Assembly: GCA_031459935.1 (NCBI GenBank)
Contig: JAVKHN010000003.1
Location: 1 to 64,000, forward strand
DNA: 64,000 nucleotides
Direction: 5' to 3'
Origin: Sysuimicrobium calidum
Lineage (GTDB): Bacteria; Sysuimicrobiota; Sysuimicrobiia; Sysuimicrobiales; Sysuimicrobiaceae
Shown here piece after piece: positions 50,835-59,135 of this stretch. The position numbers were made by a program, and so were the translations under genes. Position 1 is the first letter of the stretch, and every line of letters starts with the position of its first letter. A model generated the notes under the pieces. It did not search any database. It saw only the letters and a list, made by a program, of their open reading frames with translations, and was not told the DNA's origin.

Positions 50835-53800
50835 CTATGCTCCTGAGCTTCCTTTCCCCACCCGCCGCAACAGCACCCCGAGCGGAGCCACCTCCACGGG
50901 CACGCCGTTCCGGAAGGCGATCCACAGGTCGCTAGAGGGCGAGATCCGCTCGCCGGGAACCAGAATGCCCACCAGGTTCAGGGGGTCCGCGGCGGAGATC
51001 ACCACCGCTTCCGGATCCCCGCCGGTCCTCCGCACCGCCCGCAGGAGCTCCACCGCTTCCGGGAGCGCGTACTGCTCCCCCACAAACCCGGAGACGAACC
51101 GGCCTCCCCGGATGTGCCCCTGCAGTTCCCACCGCCGGTACACCCGCACCAGGTCCCGCCAGGGCGGAGCGGCGCGCTCCCGCGCCAGGATTTCCCGGAA
51201 CACCACCCCGTAGCGCCGCAGCAGCTGTCGGGCGATCCGCTCCATCCGCTCCGGCTCCGGAAGCTTGCTCGCCGAACGCCACACGGCCCAGCGGCCCACG
51301 GGCAGGGACCGCCGGTGCAGGCCTCCGGAAAGGACCCGCAGCTTCCGGTGTCTCCGCCCCCGGCTCAGCAACTCCCGCAGTCCTCCCACCCCATCCCCGC
51401 TCACCAGCCCTGCACCCACCAGCTCCCACAGAGCCTCCTCCACCTCCGAAGGAAGCCGGCGCACGGCCCGGACGAGGTCGGAGAGGAATGAGGCCCCATG
51501 CGCCTCCAGGTATGCCAGCACGTCCCGGGCCGCCGCGGAGAGGCCCGAAGAGCGGGATCGATCCGGCCACACGTACACCTCCAGGTCCTCCCGCAGCAGG
51601 AACGTCACGGGGGTCGTGCGCACGAGGCTCCGGCGCCTCCGGGTTCCGTTCGATTCCACGGCATCGTTCTGCGTGATGCGGCCCCAGGTTACGATCCCGC
51701 TCAGGCAGAGAGCTTCCAGGTCCGCGGGGTGGTAGGCGTGGATCCGGGCGGGCAGCACGCTGCTCTCCCACGCGGTCGCCGGCAGCTCCAGGCCCTGCAG
51801 CTGCCCGATGACCTGCAGGAGGCCGTCGCGGCCGTGCAGCTGGGTTCCCGGATACACGTGCTGCCAGCGGAAGAGGAACCGCACAAAATCTGCCGCGCTC
51901 ACGGGCTCGATCTCCCGCCGCAACCGGCCCACGGTGAGCCGGTGGATCCGAGCCAGGAGCCTGCGCTCGCACCACTCTTCCTCCGCAACTCCCGGGCTGT
52001 AGTGCCCCCGCAGGACCACCCCCGCCCCTTCCAGGGCCACCAGAGCCGCATGGACCTCGCCTTCCGGGAGGCCGAGTCTGCCTGCCAGGGCCGGAACCGT
52101 GGTGGGGCCCACGTGGGACATCCACCCCCGCACCACGGCCAGCACCGCCTCCTCCCGGGTGGGCTGCGGCAGGTCCGCGGGAAGCCGGAGCTCCGGCTCG
52201 AAGCGTGTCTGAGGTTCCATGGCCAGGATGAACGGCACGCGCTCTGCGGCCACGTATCCCCGGAGAACCCTCCCCACCGCCACCGTGGCCCGTCCCTGGC
52301 GGACGAGCACTTCCGCAAACCCCTTCCACGAACCCGCCTCCTTCACCGGGAGGATCACGAGGGTGTGCAGGAGGTCGTGCAGCTCGTCCGGGTCCCGGAC
52401 ATCCGGCCCAACCTGTGCCCGCACCTCCTCGATGGCCTCAGGATCCAGGGCTCCGGGACCCCGGGCGAGCTCCGGGTCCACCCGCCGCAGGTGCACCGCT
52501 CGGGCCCGCCGCTCTTCCAGGGGTGCGTCGTCCAGAAAGGCGTAGGGGTTCGCGTTGAGGATCTCGTGGGACATGGAGGAGGGCTGTGGAGTCTCCACGG
52601 CCACGGTGCGGATCTCACCCCGCTCCATGCGCGTCACGATCTCCACAAGCCGGGCGAAGTCCATCGCTTCCTGGAGGCAGCTGCGGAGGGTTTCGTTCAC
52701 GAGCGGATGGTCCGGAGGGACGATGGGTCCCATGCGGTTGTCCTGGCAGCCCACCTGGTCCGGGAACACCGCGGCCAAGAGGTCCTCTGCCTGCATGCGC
52801 TGGATCTGGGGCGGGACTTTCCGACCGCCCCGCTGGCGGAGCACGGCCAGGGCCCGCTGGGCGTTCTGCCGCCACCGGGTCAGAAACAGCGGGGACTGCA
52901 GGGTGGCCTGCAGGAGATCCTGCTCTAAGGTCTGGGGCCGCACGAAGGAGAAGATGAGCTCCAGAGGGAAGCTGTGCTGCTCGCCCAGGGAGAGCAGGAT
53001 CCCGTCGTCCGTGGCCGCAGCCTGCAGCTCGAAATCGAAGGTGAGGCAGAAGCGCTTGCGGAGCGCCAGCCCCCATGCCCGGTTCACCCGGGCGCCGAAG
53101 GGCGCGTGCAACACGATCTGCATCCCGCCTGCCTCGTCAAAGAACCGTTCCGCCACCACGCACGTCTGGGTGGGCACGCATCCCAGCACCGCCACGGTCT
53201 CGCGCACGTAATCCACCAGCTGCCGCGCCCCCGCCTCCTCGAGCCCCGTCTGCTGTACCAGCCACGCCACCGCGCTGGACGGGTCGCGGAGGCGGTCCCG
53301 CAGCTCCGCCCGCAGATCCGAGACTGCCCGGGAGAGCTCCCAGGTGCGGGCCGGTGCCTCGCCGGCCCAGAAAGGGATGGTGGGCGGGGCCCCGTGCGCG
53401 TTCTCCACCCGCACCCGGCCACTGTTCTCCACCCGGCGCACCCGCCAGGAGGTGTTGCCCAACAGGAACACGTCCCCCTGCTGGCTCTCGATGGCGAACT
53501 CCTCGTTCACCCGGCCGATGAAGGTCTCCTCAGGCTCCGCGATCACCTCGAAATCGAACGTCTCCGGAATGGTGCCCCCGCAGGTAACGGCCGCCATGCG
53601 GGCGCCCCTGCGGGCCCGCACGACTCCGCTCACCCGGTCCCGGTGCAGGAGGGCCCCGACCCTGCCCCGGCGCGCGGCGATCCCTTCCGAGAGCATCTCC
53701 AGCACCTGCTCGAACTCCCTCCGGCTCAGGTTCCGGTACGGATAGGCCCGCCGCACCAGTGCGAACAGCTCTTCCTCCGAGACGGGTCCGGAAGCTGCGA

Positions 53801-55052
53801 TGGCCACCATCTGCTGGGCCAGCACATCGAGGGGCTTTTCCGGGAGGACCACCCGGTCCAGCACGCCCCGGCGCAGGGCCCACACCGCGGCCGCGCACTG
53901 CAGGAGCTCGTCCCGGGTGAGGGGAAAGAGCACGCCCTTCGGCACCCGGTCCACCCCGTGCCCGGACCGCCCCACCCGCTGCAGAAGGGTCGAGAGGGCC
54001 CGGGGGGCTCCCACGTGGCACACCAGGTCCACGTGGCCGATGTCGATGCCGAGCTCCAGGGAGGCGGTGGCCACCACCACGGACACCTCCCCCTGTTTGA
54101 GCCGCCGCTCCGCCTCCTGCCGCAGAGCGCGGGCGAGGCTTCCGTGGTGGGAGGCCACCCGACCCTCGCCCAGCCGCTCCGTGAGCCGGTGGGCCACCCG
54201 CTCCGCGAGCTTCCGGGTGCTCACGAACACCAGGGTGGTGCGGTGCTGCCCTGCGAGCTCCGCGATCCGGTCGTACACCTCCGCCCAGATCTCGTGGGTG
54301 GCCACGGGCCCGAGGAGCTGCTCGGGAACCCAGATGGAGAGGTCCCAGGTCCTCTGCCAGCCCGCGTCCACGATGGTGCAGGCCACGGAGCCGTCCGGCT
54401 TTTGGCGGGCGCTTCCTACCAGCAGCCGCGCCAGTTCCTCGAGGGGATGGGCGGTGGCGCTGAGCCCGATGCGCTGGCAGCGCCGTCCGGTGAGGTGGTC
54501 GAGCCGCTCCAGGGTGAGCACGAGGTGGGCTCCCCGCTTGTCCTGGGCCACGGCATGCAGCTCGTCCACGATCACCGTGCGCACCCCGCTCAGGAACTGC
54601 CGGCTGCGCTCCGCGGTGAGCAGGAGGTACAGGGACTCCGGGGTGGTGACGAGGACGTGGGGAGGACGGCGTGTCATGCGGTCCCGCTCCCGGGGAAGGG
54701 TGTCCCCCGTGCGCACCGCCACCCGGATCTCCGGCACCCACATCCCTTCTCGCACCGCCCGCTCCCGGATCTGCTGAAGCGGCTCCTGCAGGTTCCGGTG
54801 GACGTCGTTGCTCAGGGCCCGGAGGGGCGAGACGTACACCACCAGGGTCTGGTCCGGCAGCAGCGTCGGGGAGAGCAGCTCGCTGATGGACCACAGGAAG
54901 GCCGCGAGGGTCTTGCCGGAGCCCGTAGGGGCCGCGATGAGGACGTCCTCCCCTGCGGCGATGGCCGGCCAGCCCAGGCGCTGGGCCGGGGTGGGTTCCG
55001 GGAACTGCTCCCGGAACCAGCGCGTCACGAGAGGGTGGAAGGGAAGGTCCAT
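50835..55052 (-). CDS. lhr: Lhr-type large ATP-dependent helicase
   Basis: 1405-residue superfamily 2 helicase of the Lhr (large helicase-related) type. Walker A APTGSGKT (41-48), DELH box, the SATAHP motif III, and a helicase C domain (HHGSLARALRQE ... HVGAPRALSTLLQRVGRSGHG) fill the N-terminal ~430 residues; the winged-helix and Lhr-specific barrel follow, and a long C-terminal extension makes up the last ~500 residues, as in full-length bacterial Lhr. The ATG has no ribosome-binding site, but TAAAAT lies six bases upstream, suggesting a leaderless transcript. It is divergent from the ABC operon at 55080. Confidence 0.93.
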   Translation of the reverse strand: MDLPFHPLVTRWFREQFPEPTPAQRLGWPAIAAGEDVLIAAPTGSGKTLAAFLWSISELLSPTLLPDQTLVVYVSPLRALSNDVHRNLQEPLQQIRERAVREGMWVPEIRVAVRTGDTLPRERDRMTRRPPHVLVTTPESLYLLLTAERSRQFLSGVRTVIVDELHAVAQDKRGAHLVLTLERLDHLTGRRCQRIGLSATAHPLEELARLLVGSARQKPDGSVACTIVDAGWQRTWDLSIWVPEQLLGPVATHEIWAEVYDRIAELAGQHRTTLVFVSTRKLAERVAHRLTERLGEGRVASHHGSLARALRQEAERRLKQGEVSVVVATASLELGIDIGHVDLVCHVGAPRALSTLLQRVGRSGHGVDRVPKGVLFPLTRDELLQCAAAVWALRRGVLDRVVLPEKPLDVLAQQMVAIAASGPVSEEELFALVRRAYPYRNLSRREFEQVLEMLSEGIAARRGRVGALLHRDRVSGVVRARRGARMAAVTCGGTIPETFDFEVIAEPEETFIGRVNEEFAIESQQGDVFLLGNTSWRVRRVENSGRVRVENAHGAPPTIPFWAGEAPARTWELSRAVSDLRAELRDRLRDPSSAVAWLVQQTGLEEAGARQLVDYVRETVAVLGCVPTQTCVVAERFFDEAGGMQIVLHAPFGARVNRAWGLALRKRFCLTFDFELQAAATDDGILLSLGEQHSFPLELIFSFVRPQTLEQDLLQATLQSPLFLTRWRQNAQRALAVLRQRGGRKVPPQIQRMQAEDLLAAVFPDQVGCQDNRMGPIVPPDHPLVNETLRSCLQEAMDFARLVEIVTRMERGEIRTVAVETPQPSSMSHEILNANPYAFLDDAPLEERRARAVHLRRVDPELARGPGALDPEAIEEVRAQVGPDVRDPDELHDLLHTLVILPVKEAGSWKGFAEVLVRQGRATVAVGRVLRGYVAAERVPFILAMEPQTRFEPELRLPADLPQPTREEAVLAVVRGWMSHVGPTTVPALAGRLGLPEGEVHAALVALEGAGVVLRGHYSPGVAEEEWCERRLLARIHRLTVGRLRREIEPVSAADFVRFLFRWQHVYPGTQLHGRDGLLQVIGQLQGLELPATAWESSVLPARIHAYHPADLEALCLSGIVTWGRITQNDAVESNGTRRRRSLVRTTPVTFLLREDLEVYVWPDRSRSSGLSAAARDVLAYLEAHGASFLSDLVRAVRRLPSEVEEALWELVGAGLVSGDGVGGLRELLSRGRRHRKLRVLSGGLHRRSLPVGRWAVWRSASKLPEPERMERIARQLLRRYGVVFREILARERAAPPWRDLVRVYRRWELQGHIRGGRFVSGFVGEQYALPEAVELLRAVRRTGGDPEAVVISAADPLNLVGILVPGERISPSSDLWIAFRNGVPVEVAPLGVLLRRVGKGSSGA

Positions 55053-55058
55053 GCGACC

Positions 55059-55092
55059 ATTTTAGACGGAGTCCGGAGGATGGGGCATTATA
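55059..55092 (-). promoter_or_regulatory. Candidate leaderless promoter region of lhr
   Basis: On the minus strand a perfect TATAAT (55092-55087) and a TAAAAT (55064-55059) lie in tandem before lhr. The second ends six bases before the ATG at 55052, so initiation would fall at the start codon, and there is no Shine-Dalgarno sequence. Neither hexamer has a good -35. The TATAAT lies inside the divergent FtsX-like gene. Confidence 0.4.
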
Positions 55093-55925
55093 GGGCTGTG
55101 GCACGTCTGAGCCTGCTCTTGGTGCTCACCTCCCTCCTGGCCCTTCCCGGGCTCGCGGACGAGCCCGGTGAGGTTGCGGTCCCGGAGCGTACGGCCAAGC
55201 GTCTGGGGATCCGGGAGGGGGACGTGGTGGAGGTGGCCGCGGATCCGGGCATGCGCGCCGTCCGCCGGGTCCGGGTGGCGGTGGTGTGGAGCCCCAAAGA
55301 GCACCCCGCGGAGGTGGCCCGTCAGGAGCTGCGGATGGTGTTCCGGCTGCCGTTCCTGGAGACCCTCACGGGCCGGACGGATGCCGTGGATCGGGTGGTG
55401 GTGCGGCTGCGGCCGGATGCGGACGCCCGGCGGGTCCGGGAGGATCTCGAGGCGTGGGCCATGGGCTTCGATGCGTACACCGCGGAGGAACTCGCAGCCC
55501 ACACCTCCCGGGCCTTTGTGGTGGTCTCCCGGTTCCACAGGGCCATCGCGTTTGTGACCCTGCTCGCGGGCGGGATCTTCCTCGTGGCGGTCACGGGCCT
55601 GCGCACCAGCGAGATGCGGCGCGAGATCGGGGCCCTGCGCTTGGTGGGGATCGGTCGGGGAACCATCGCCCTCGCGGTGGTGGGCATCGCCACGGGTGTG
55701 GCGCTTTTCGGCACCCTGCTGGGACTGGGAATCGGGGCAGTTCTCGTGGCGGCCATCAACGCGTACTACCGGCCCCTCTTCGAGACCTCCCTCCAGTTCG
55801 CGGTGCTGGAACCGAAAACCGTGCTGGCCGCCGCGGTGTTCTCCGCCCTGCTCGGCGTCCTGGCGGGTGCCGCGGTGGCCCTGCGGCTGCTGCGGCAGCC
55901 GCCCCTGGAACAGGTGGGGCGCTAG
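55080..55925 (+). CDS. FtsX/MacB-like permease lacking the first membrane domain
   Basis: 281 residues. It starts with a signal-like hydrophobic stretch (about 10-26, LSLLLVLTSLLALPGLA), then a soluble domain (about 30-165) and three membrane segments (about 170-275) of the FtsX domain, with the typical loop EMRREIGALRLVGIGRG. The region from PERTAKRLGIREGD onwards aligns with the second half of the next permease, so this protein corresponds to a MacB/FtsX permease without TM1 and the first part of the periplasmic domain. ATG at 55080 has GGAG eight bases upstream. First gene of a four-gene ABC operon. Confidence 0.75.
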   Translation: MGHYRAVARLSLLLVLTSLLALPGLADEPGEVAVPERTAKRLGIREGDVVEVAADPGMRAVRRVRVAVVWSPKEHPAEVARQELRMVFRLPFLETLTGRTDAVDRVVVRLRPDADARRVREDLEAWAMGFDAYTAEELAAHTSRAFVVVSRFHRAIAFVTLLAGGIFLVAVTGLRTSEMRREIGALRLVGIGRGTIALAVVGIATGVALFGTLLGLGIGAVLVAAINAYYRPLFETSLQFAVLEPKTVLAAAVFSALLGVLAGAAVALRLLRQPPLEQVGR

Positions 55926-57094
55926 TGGTGGCGTTTCTGGCCCTTCGCTCGCTCCGTCGCTCCCCCACCCGTACCCTGCTTTTGCTTTCGGGCATCACCC
56001 TCTCCGGAAGCCTTCTGTTCGACATGACCATGCTGGGCTCCGGACTGGTGGAAAGTTTCAGCGGGGTCCTGGGACGCCTCGGCTACGAGATCCGGGTGGT
56101 CCCCCGGGGCACCCTTCCCCTCTCCTCCACCCTCCTCATCCCCAACGCCTCCCGGATCACCGCAGCCCTCGCCACGCATCCCGATGTGGCGTGGGTGAGT
56201 CCCATCATCGCCACCCAGCTGTACGTGGAGGCGGGAGGGAAGCGGCTCAGCGCGGTGGCCTACGGCATCCCATCCCGCCTTCCTGCCCTTGTGCGCACGG
56301 AGGCGGACGTCCGGGAGGGCATCGTGATCAACCCCTCTCTCGCCCGGGAGCTGCGGATCCGGGCCGGAGACCGCGTGCGGCTCGGCACGCGCCTGAGCCC
56401 CTCCACCTTGGCCCCACAGGCCACCGTGGAGGTGCGGGTGGCGGGGTTCGGGGAGTTCCCCTTCGACCTGCGGGGCCAGCGCACCCTTGCGAGCTCCCTC
56501 CGGACCCTGGAAGAGCTCCTGGGAACCAGGGACAGCGCCTCCTTCCTGGCGGTGAAGGTGCGGGAGGGAGAGGATCCGGAGGCGGTACGGGCCTGGATGA
56601 ACCGGAGCTTTCCGGAGCTGGAGGCCCTGTCCATTCCGGCGTTGCTGCAGGCGGTGCGCAGGCAGCTCCGGTACTTCGACCACTTCTCGGTCATCCTGAG
56701 CGGGGTGAGCCTGGTGGTGGCGACGTTGCTTGTGGGCACCGTGCTCACCCTACAGCTCGGGGAGCGGCTGGGGGAACTGGCGGTGCTGCGAACCCTGGGA
56801 GTGCAGAGGACGCGACTTGTGCTGCTGGTGCTCCTGGAAGGGTTTGTGCTGGCTGCCACCAGTGCGCCTCTGGCGCTCGGCATCGGGCTCGCCCTGAGCG
56901 AACCCCTCGATGCCATCCTGCGGGCCATGCCGGGTGTGCCGCAGGACGTGCGGTTCTTCGTGCCCTCGAGTGCTGCGGCCCTGCGCACCGTGCTGCTGCT
57001 GCTCGCCACGGGGACCCTGGGAGCTGCGTACCCCGCCTGGGTGGCGGGAAGTCTCGAGCTCGCCACCACCCTCCACCGGGAGGTGCAGGGATGA
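55925..57094 (+). CDS. FtsX/MacB-type ABC transporter permease
   Basis: 389-residue permease of ordinary layout: cytoplasmic FLALRSLRRSPTRTLLLLSG start, TM1 (about 17-40), a periplasmic domain (about 45-250) and three C-terminal membrane segments, with GERLGELAVLRTLGVQRTR as the conserved loop. The GTG start shares a base with the upstream stop; a second GTG follows directly. Resembles the AttF/AttG and MacB/LolC-type permeases. Confidence 0.85.
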   Translation: MVAFLALRSLRRSPTRTLLLLSGITLSGSLLFDMTMLGSGLVESFSGVLGRLGYEIRVVPRGTLPLSSTLLIPNASRITAALATHPDVAWVSPIIATQLYVEAGGKRLSAVAYGIPSRLPALVRTEADVREGIVINPSLARELRIRAGDRVRLGTRLSPSTLAPQATVEVRVAGFGEFPFDLRGQRTLASSLRTLEELLGTRDSASFLAVKVREGEDPEAVRAWMNRSFPELEALSIPALLQAVRRQLRYFDHFSVILSGVSLVVATLLVGTVLTLQLGERLGELAVLRTLGVQRTRLVLLVLLEGFVLAATSAPLALGIGLALSEPLDAILRAMPGVPQDVRFFVPSSAAALRTVLLLLATGTLGAAYPAWVAGSLELATTLHREVQG

Positions 57095-57756
57095 GCGTGG
57101 TGGAGGTCCGGGAGGCCTGGCGCATCTACCGGCTGGACGGGGTGGAAGTTCCGGCCCTGCGTGGGGTCTCCCTGGAGGTGCACCCGGGGGAGTTTGTGGC
57201 CATCGTAGGGCCTTCGGGCAGCGGGAAGTCCACGCTCCTGCACCTCATGGGTGGGGTGGATCTTCCCACCGCGGGGGAGGTAAGGCTCTTCGGGCGACCC
57301 ACCCATCGGATGAAGGAGGCGGAGCGGACGCGACTGCGGCTGCACCGGATCGGGTTTGCCTTCCAGCGGTTCTTCCTGCTCCCGCACCTCACGCTGGAGG
57401 AGAACGTTCTGCTGCCCATGCTGGAGGCCCGCCTTCCCGCACAGGAGCGGCGCAGGCGGGTGGAGGAGCTGCTGGGGTACGTGGGACTCCTGCACCGGCG
57501 GCACCACCGGCCGGGCCAGCTCTCGGGCGGAGAGACGCAGCGGGGGGCAATTGCCAGAGCCCTGGCCAACCGCCCCGCGCTGTTGCTCGCGGACGAACCT
57601 ACGGGGGAGCTGGACCAGCAGACGGGACGAGAGATCGGGGAGCTCTTCCGGCGCATCCACCGCGACGGGGTGGCGGTGGTGGTGGTCACCCACAACCCCG
57701 AGCTCGCCTCCCTGGCGGAACGGGTGCTCACCCTCCGGGACGGGAGGCTTGTGTGA
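57091..57756 (+). CDS. MacB/LolD/AttE-type ABC ATPase
   Basis: 221-residue ATPase with Walker A GPSGSGKST, Q-loop FQRFFLLPHLTLEENV, signature LSGGETQRGAIARAL and Walker B ALLLADEPTGELD with the D-loop. These are the marks of the MacB/LolD group, which powers FtsX-type permeases rather than importers. ATG overlaps the permease stop (ATGA); its end overlaps the AttH-like gene by GTGA. Confidence 0.93.
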   Translation: MSVVEVREAWRIYRLDGVEVPALRGVSLEVHPGEFVAIVGPSGSGKSTLLHLMGGVDLPTAGEVRLFGRPTHRMKEAERTRLRLHRIGFAFQRFFLLPHLTLEENVLLPMLEARLPAQERRRRVEELLGYVGLLHRRHHRPGQLSGGETQRGAIARALANRPALLLADEPTGELDQQTGREIGELFRRIHRDGVAVVVVTHNPELASLAERVLTLRDGRLV

Positions 57757-59135
57757 ACCCCGCGACGGCCTTCCTCATCGCCTCCCGGACCCTGTGGAGC
57801 CGGCCCCGGCGCACCGCGGTGCTGCTGCTGGGCTACGGGCTCGGGGTGGGAGTCATGGTGGCCCTCCTCGCGGTGGGAGACGCCCTCCTGCTGCAGGCCC
57901 GGGAGGAGGACGTGGTGGCAGGCGGAGACCTGGTGCTGCTCCCGGAGGGCGTGGATCCCGAGGTTCTGAAGATGGGTGGGGTCACGGGGATGTACCTGGA
58001 GATCCCCAACGCCCGACATGTGGTGCGGCAGATCCTGCTGGGCCCCCGCTATGCATCCGCCATCGCCTCCGTCTCCCCGGAGATCACCGACCGGGTGGTG
58101 TACGTGCGGGTTCGGAGAGGCGTGCACGCGGTGCGGGCAAGCGGGATTCTCCCCTCCGCGGCACACCGAACCCGCAGCGCCCTCCGGCCACCCGGGTGGG
58201 AAGATGGACCGGAGGACAGACGGTGGCTGAACCCGAATCCCGCCCTCCTGTTGCACGCGCTGGACCGGTTCCACGCACCCAGCGGAGCGGCCTGGGCGGA
58301 GTGGTGGTATTTCAACTTCACGGCAGAGGACGGCACCTACGGATACCTCTCCTTCATCGCGGACGCAGAGGGCAAGGCCGTGGTGGGCGCCACGGTGCGC
58401 CTTGCGAACGGGAAACTTGTGCGGTGGACGGAGCGGCACCGGGCCCAGGAGCTCCCATTCGGAGGCAGCTCGGGTACCCTGCGGTTTGCAGCCGGGCCGC
58501 ACCGGGCGGAGCTGCGCGATGGCAGATACCGCATCCGGATGCACCGTCCCGGATTCGCCCTGCAAGCGGAGATCACGCCCCTTGCAGGCCTGTACTTTCC
58601 CCCGGTGGAGTGGCGGGCGGGGAGGTTTCGGTCCGGGTACGTGGTCCCCGCCCTCCGCGCGGAGATGAGGGGGCAGGTGCGGATCGGATCCCGCAACCTC
58701 CCCCTGCGGGGAACCGCCTACCACGACCACAACTGGGGGAACTGGAGGGGCGTGACGTGGGAGTGGGGAGCAGCCAGCACGCCCGACCACGCATTGCTGT
58801 ATGGACTCGTGCAGCACCCCTCGCTGCCGGGCCGGGAGACCTTCGTGGCCCTGTACGCCACCCGGCCCCGGCCGGGGCTGCTGAGCGTTCTGCGGGGAAC
58901 GATCCCGGTAGGGGAGGGGGAGCGCTCCGCCCCTGCCCGGTTGCGTTTCCGGGCCGCCAACGACGCCCGGGACACGCTTGCCGCAGACCTCGCGGTGCTG
59001 GACGCGATCCCCACCTCCATGGACCGCACCACCTTCTGGCAGCTCCGGGTCCGGTACCGGGTTCGGGGAACGGTGGCCGGTCGGCAGATAGGGATGGAGA
59101 CGACGGGGTTTGCGGAGACCTTCACGAAGCGATGA
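57753..59135 (+). CDS. Chimera: FtsX-type N-terminal membrane segment + AttH/CrtC-like hydratase domain
   Basis: 460 residues. The first ~125 resemble the start of an FtsX/MacB permease: a basic cytoplasmic start, one membrane segment (about 21-43) and the beginning of a periplasmic domain. After a linker (125-175) comes an AttH/CrtC (carotenoid 1,2-hydratase) lipocalin-like domain with AEWWYFNF (182-189) and GTAYHDHNWGNWRG (320-333), where Tyr323 and Asp325 occupy the positions of the known catalytic Tyr/Asp of CrtC. AttH is encoded with AttEFG ABC subunits in other bacteria, so this operon is an AttEFGH-like system whose H is membrane-anchored. The GTG start overlaps the ATPase stop. Substrate unknown; an isoprenoid or lipid is plausible. 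Confidence 0.8.
   Translation: MNPATAFLIASRTLWSRPRRTAVLLLGYGLGVGVMVALLAVGDALLLQAREEDVVAGGDLVLLPEGVDPEVLKMGGVTGMYLEIPNARHVVRQILLGPRYASAIASVSPEITDRVVYVRVRRGVHAVRASGILPSAAHRTRSALRPPGWEDGPEDRRWLNPNPALLLHALDRFHAPSGAAWAEWWYFNFTAEDGTYGYLSFIADAEGKAVVGATVRLANGKLVRWTERHRAQELPFGGSSGTLRFAAGPHRAELRDGRYRIRMHRPGFALQAEITPLAGLYFPPVEWRAGRFRSGYVVPALRAEMRGQVRIGSRNLPLRGTAYHDHNWGNWRGVTWEWGAASTPDHALLYGLVQHPSLPGRETFVALYATRPRPGLLSVLRGTIPVGEGERSAPARLRFRAANDARDTLAADLAVLDAIPTSMDRTTFWQLRVRYRVRGTVAGRQIGMETTGFAETFTKR

Noticed and set aside
52974..55925. 983-codon plus-strand frame opposite lhr that runs into the FtsX-like gene
   Set aside because: Only the part from 55080 has permease features and a start with a ribosome-binding site; the rest mirrors the conserved lhr gene.
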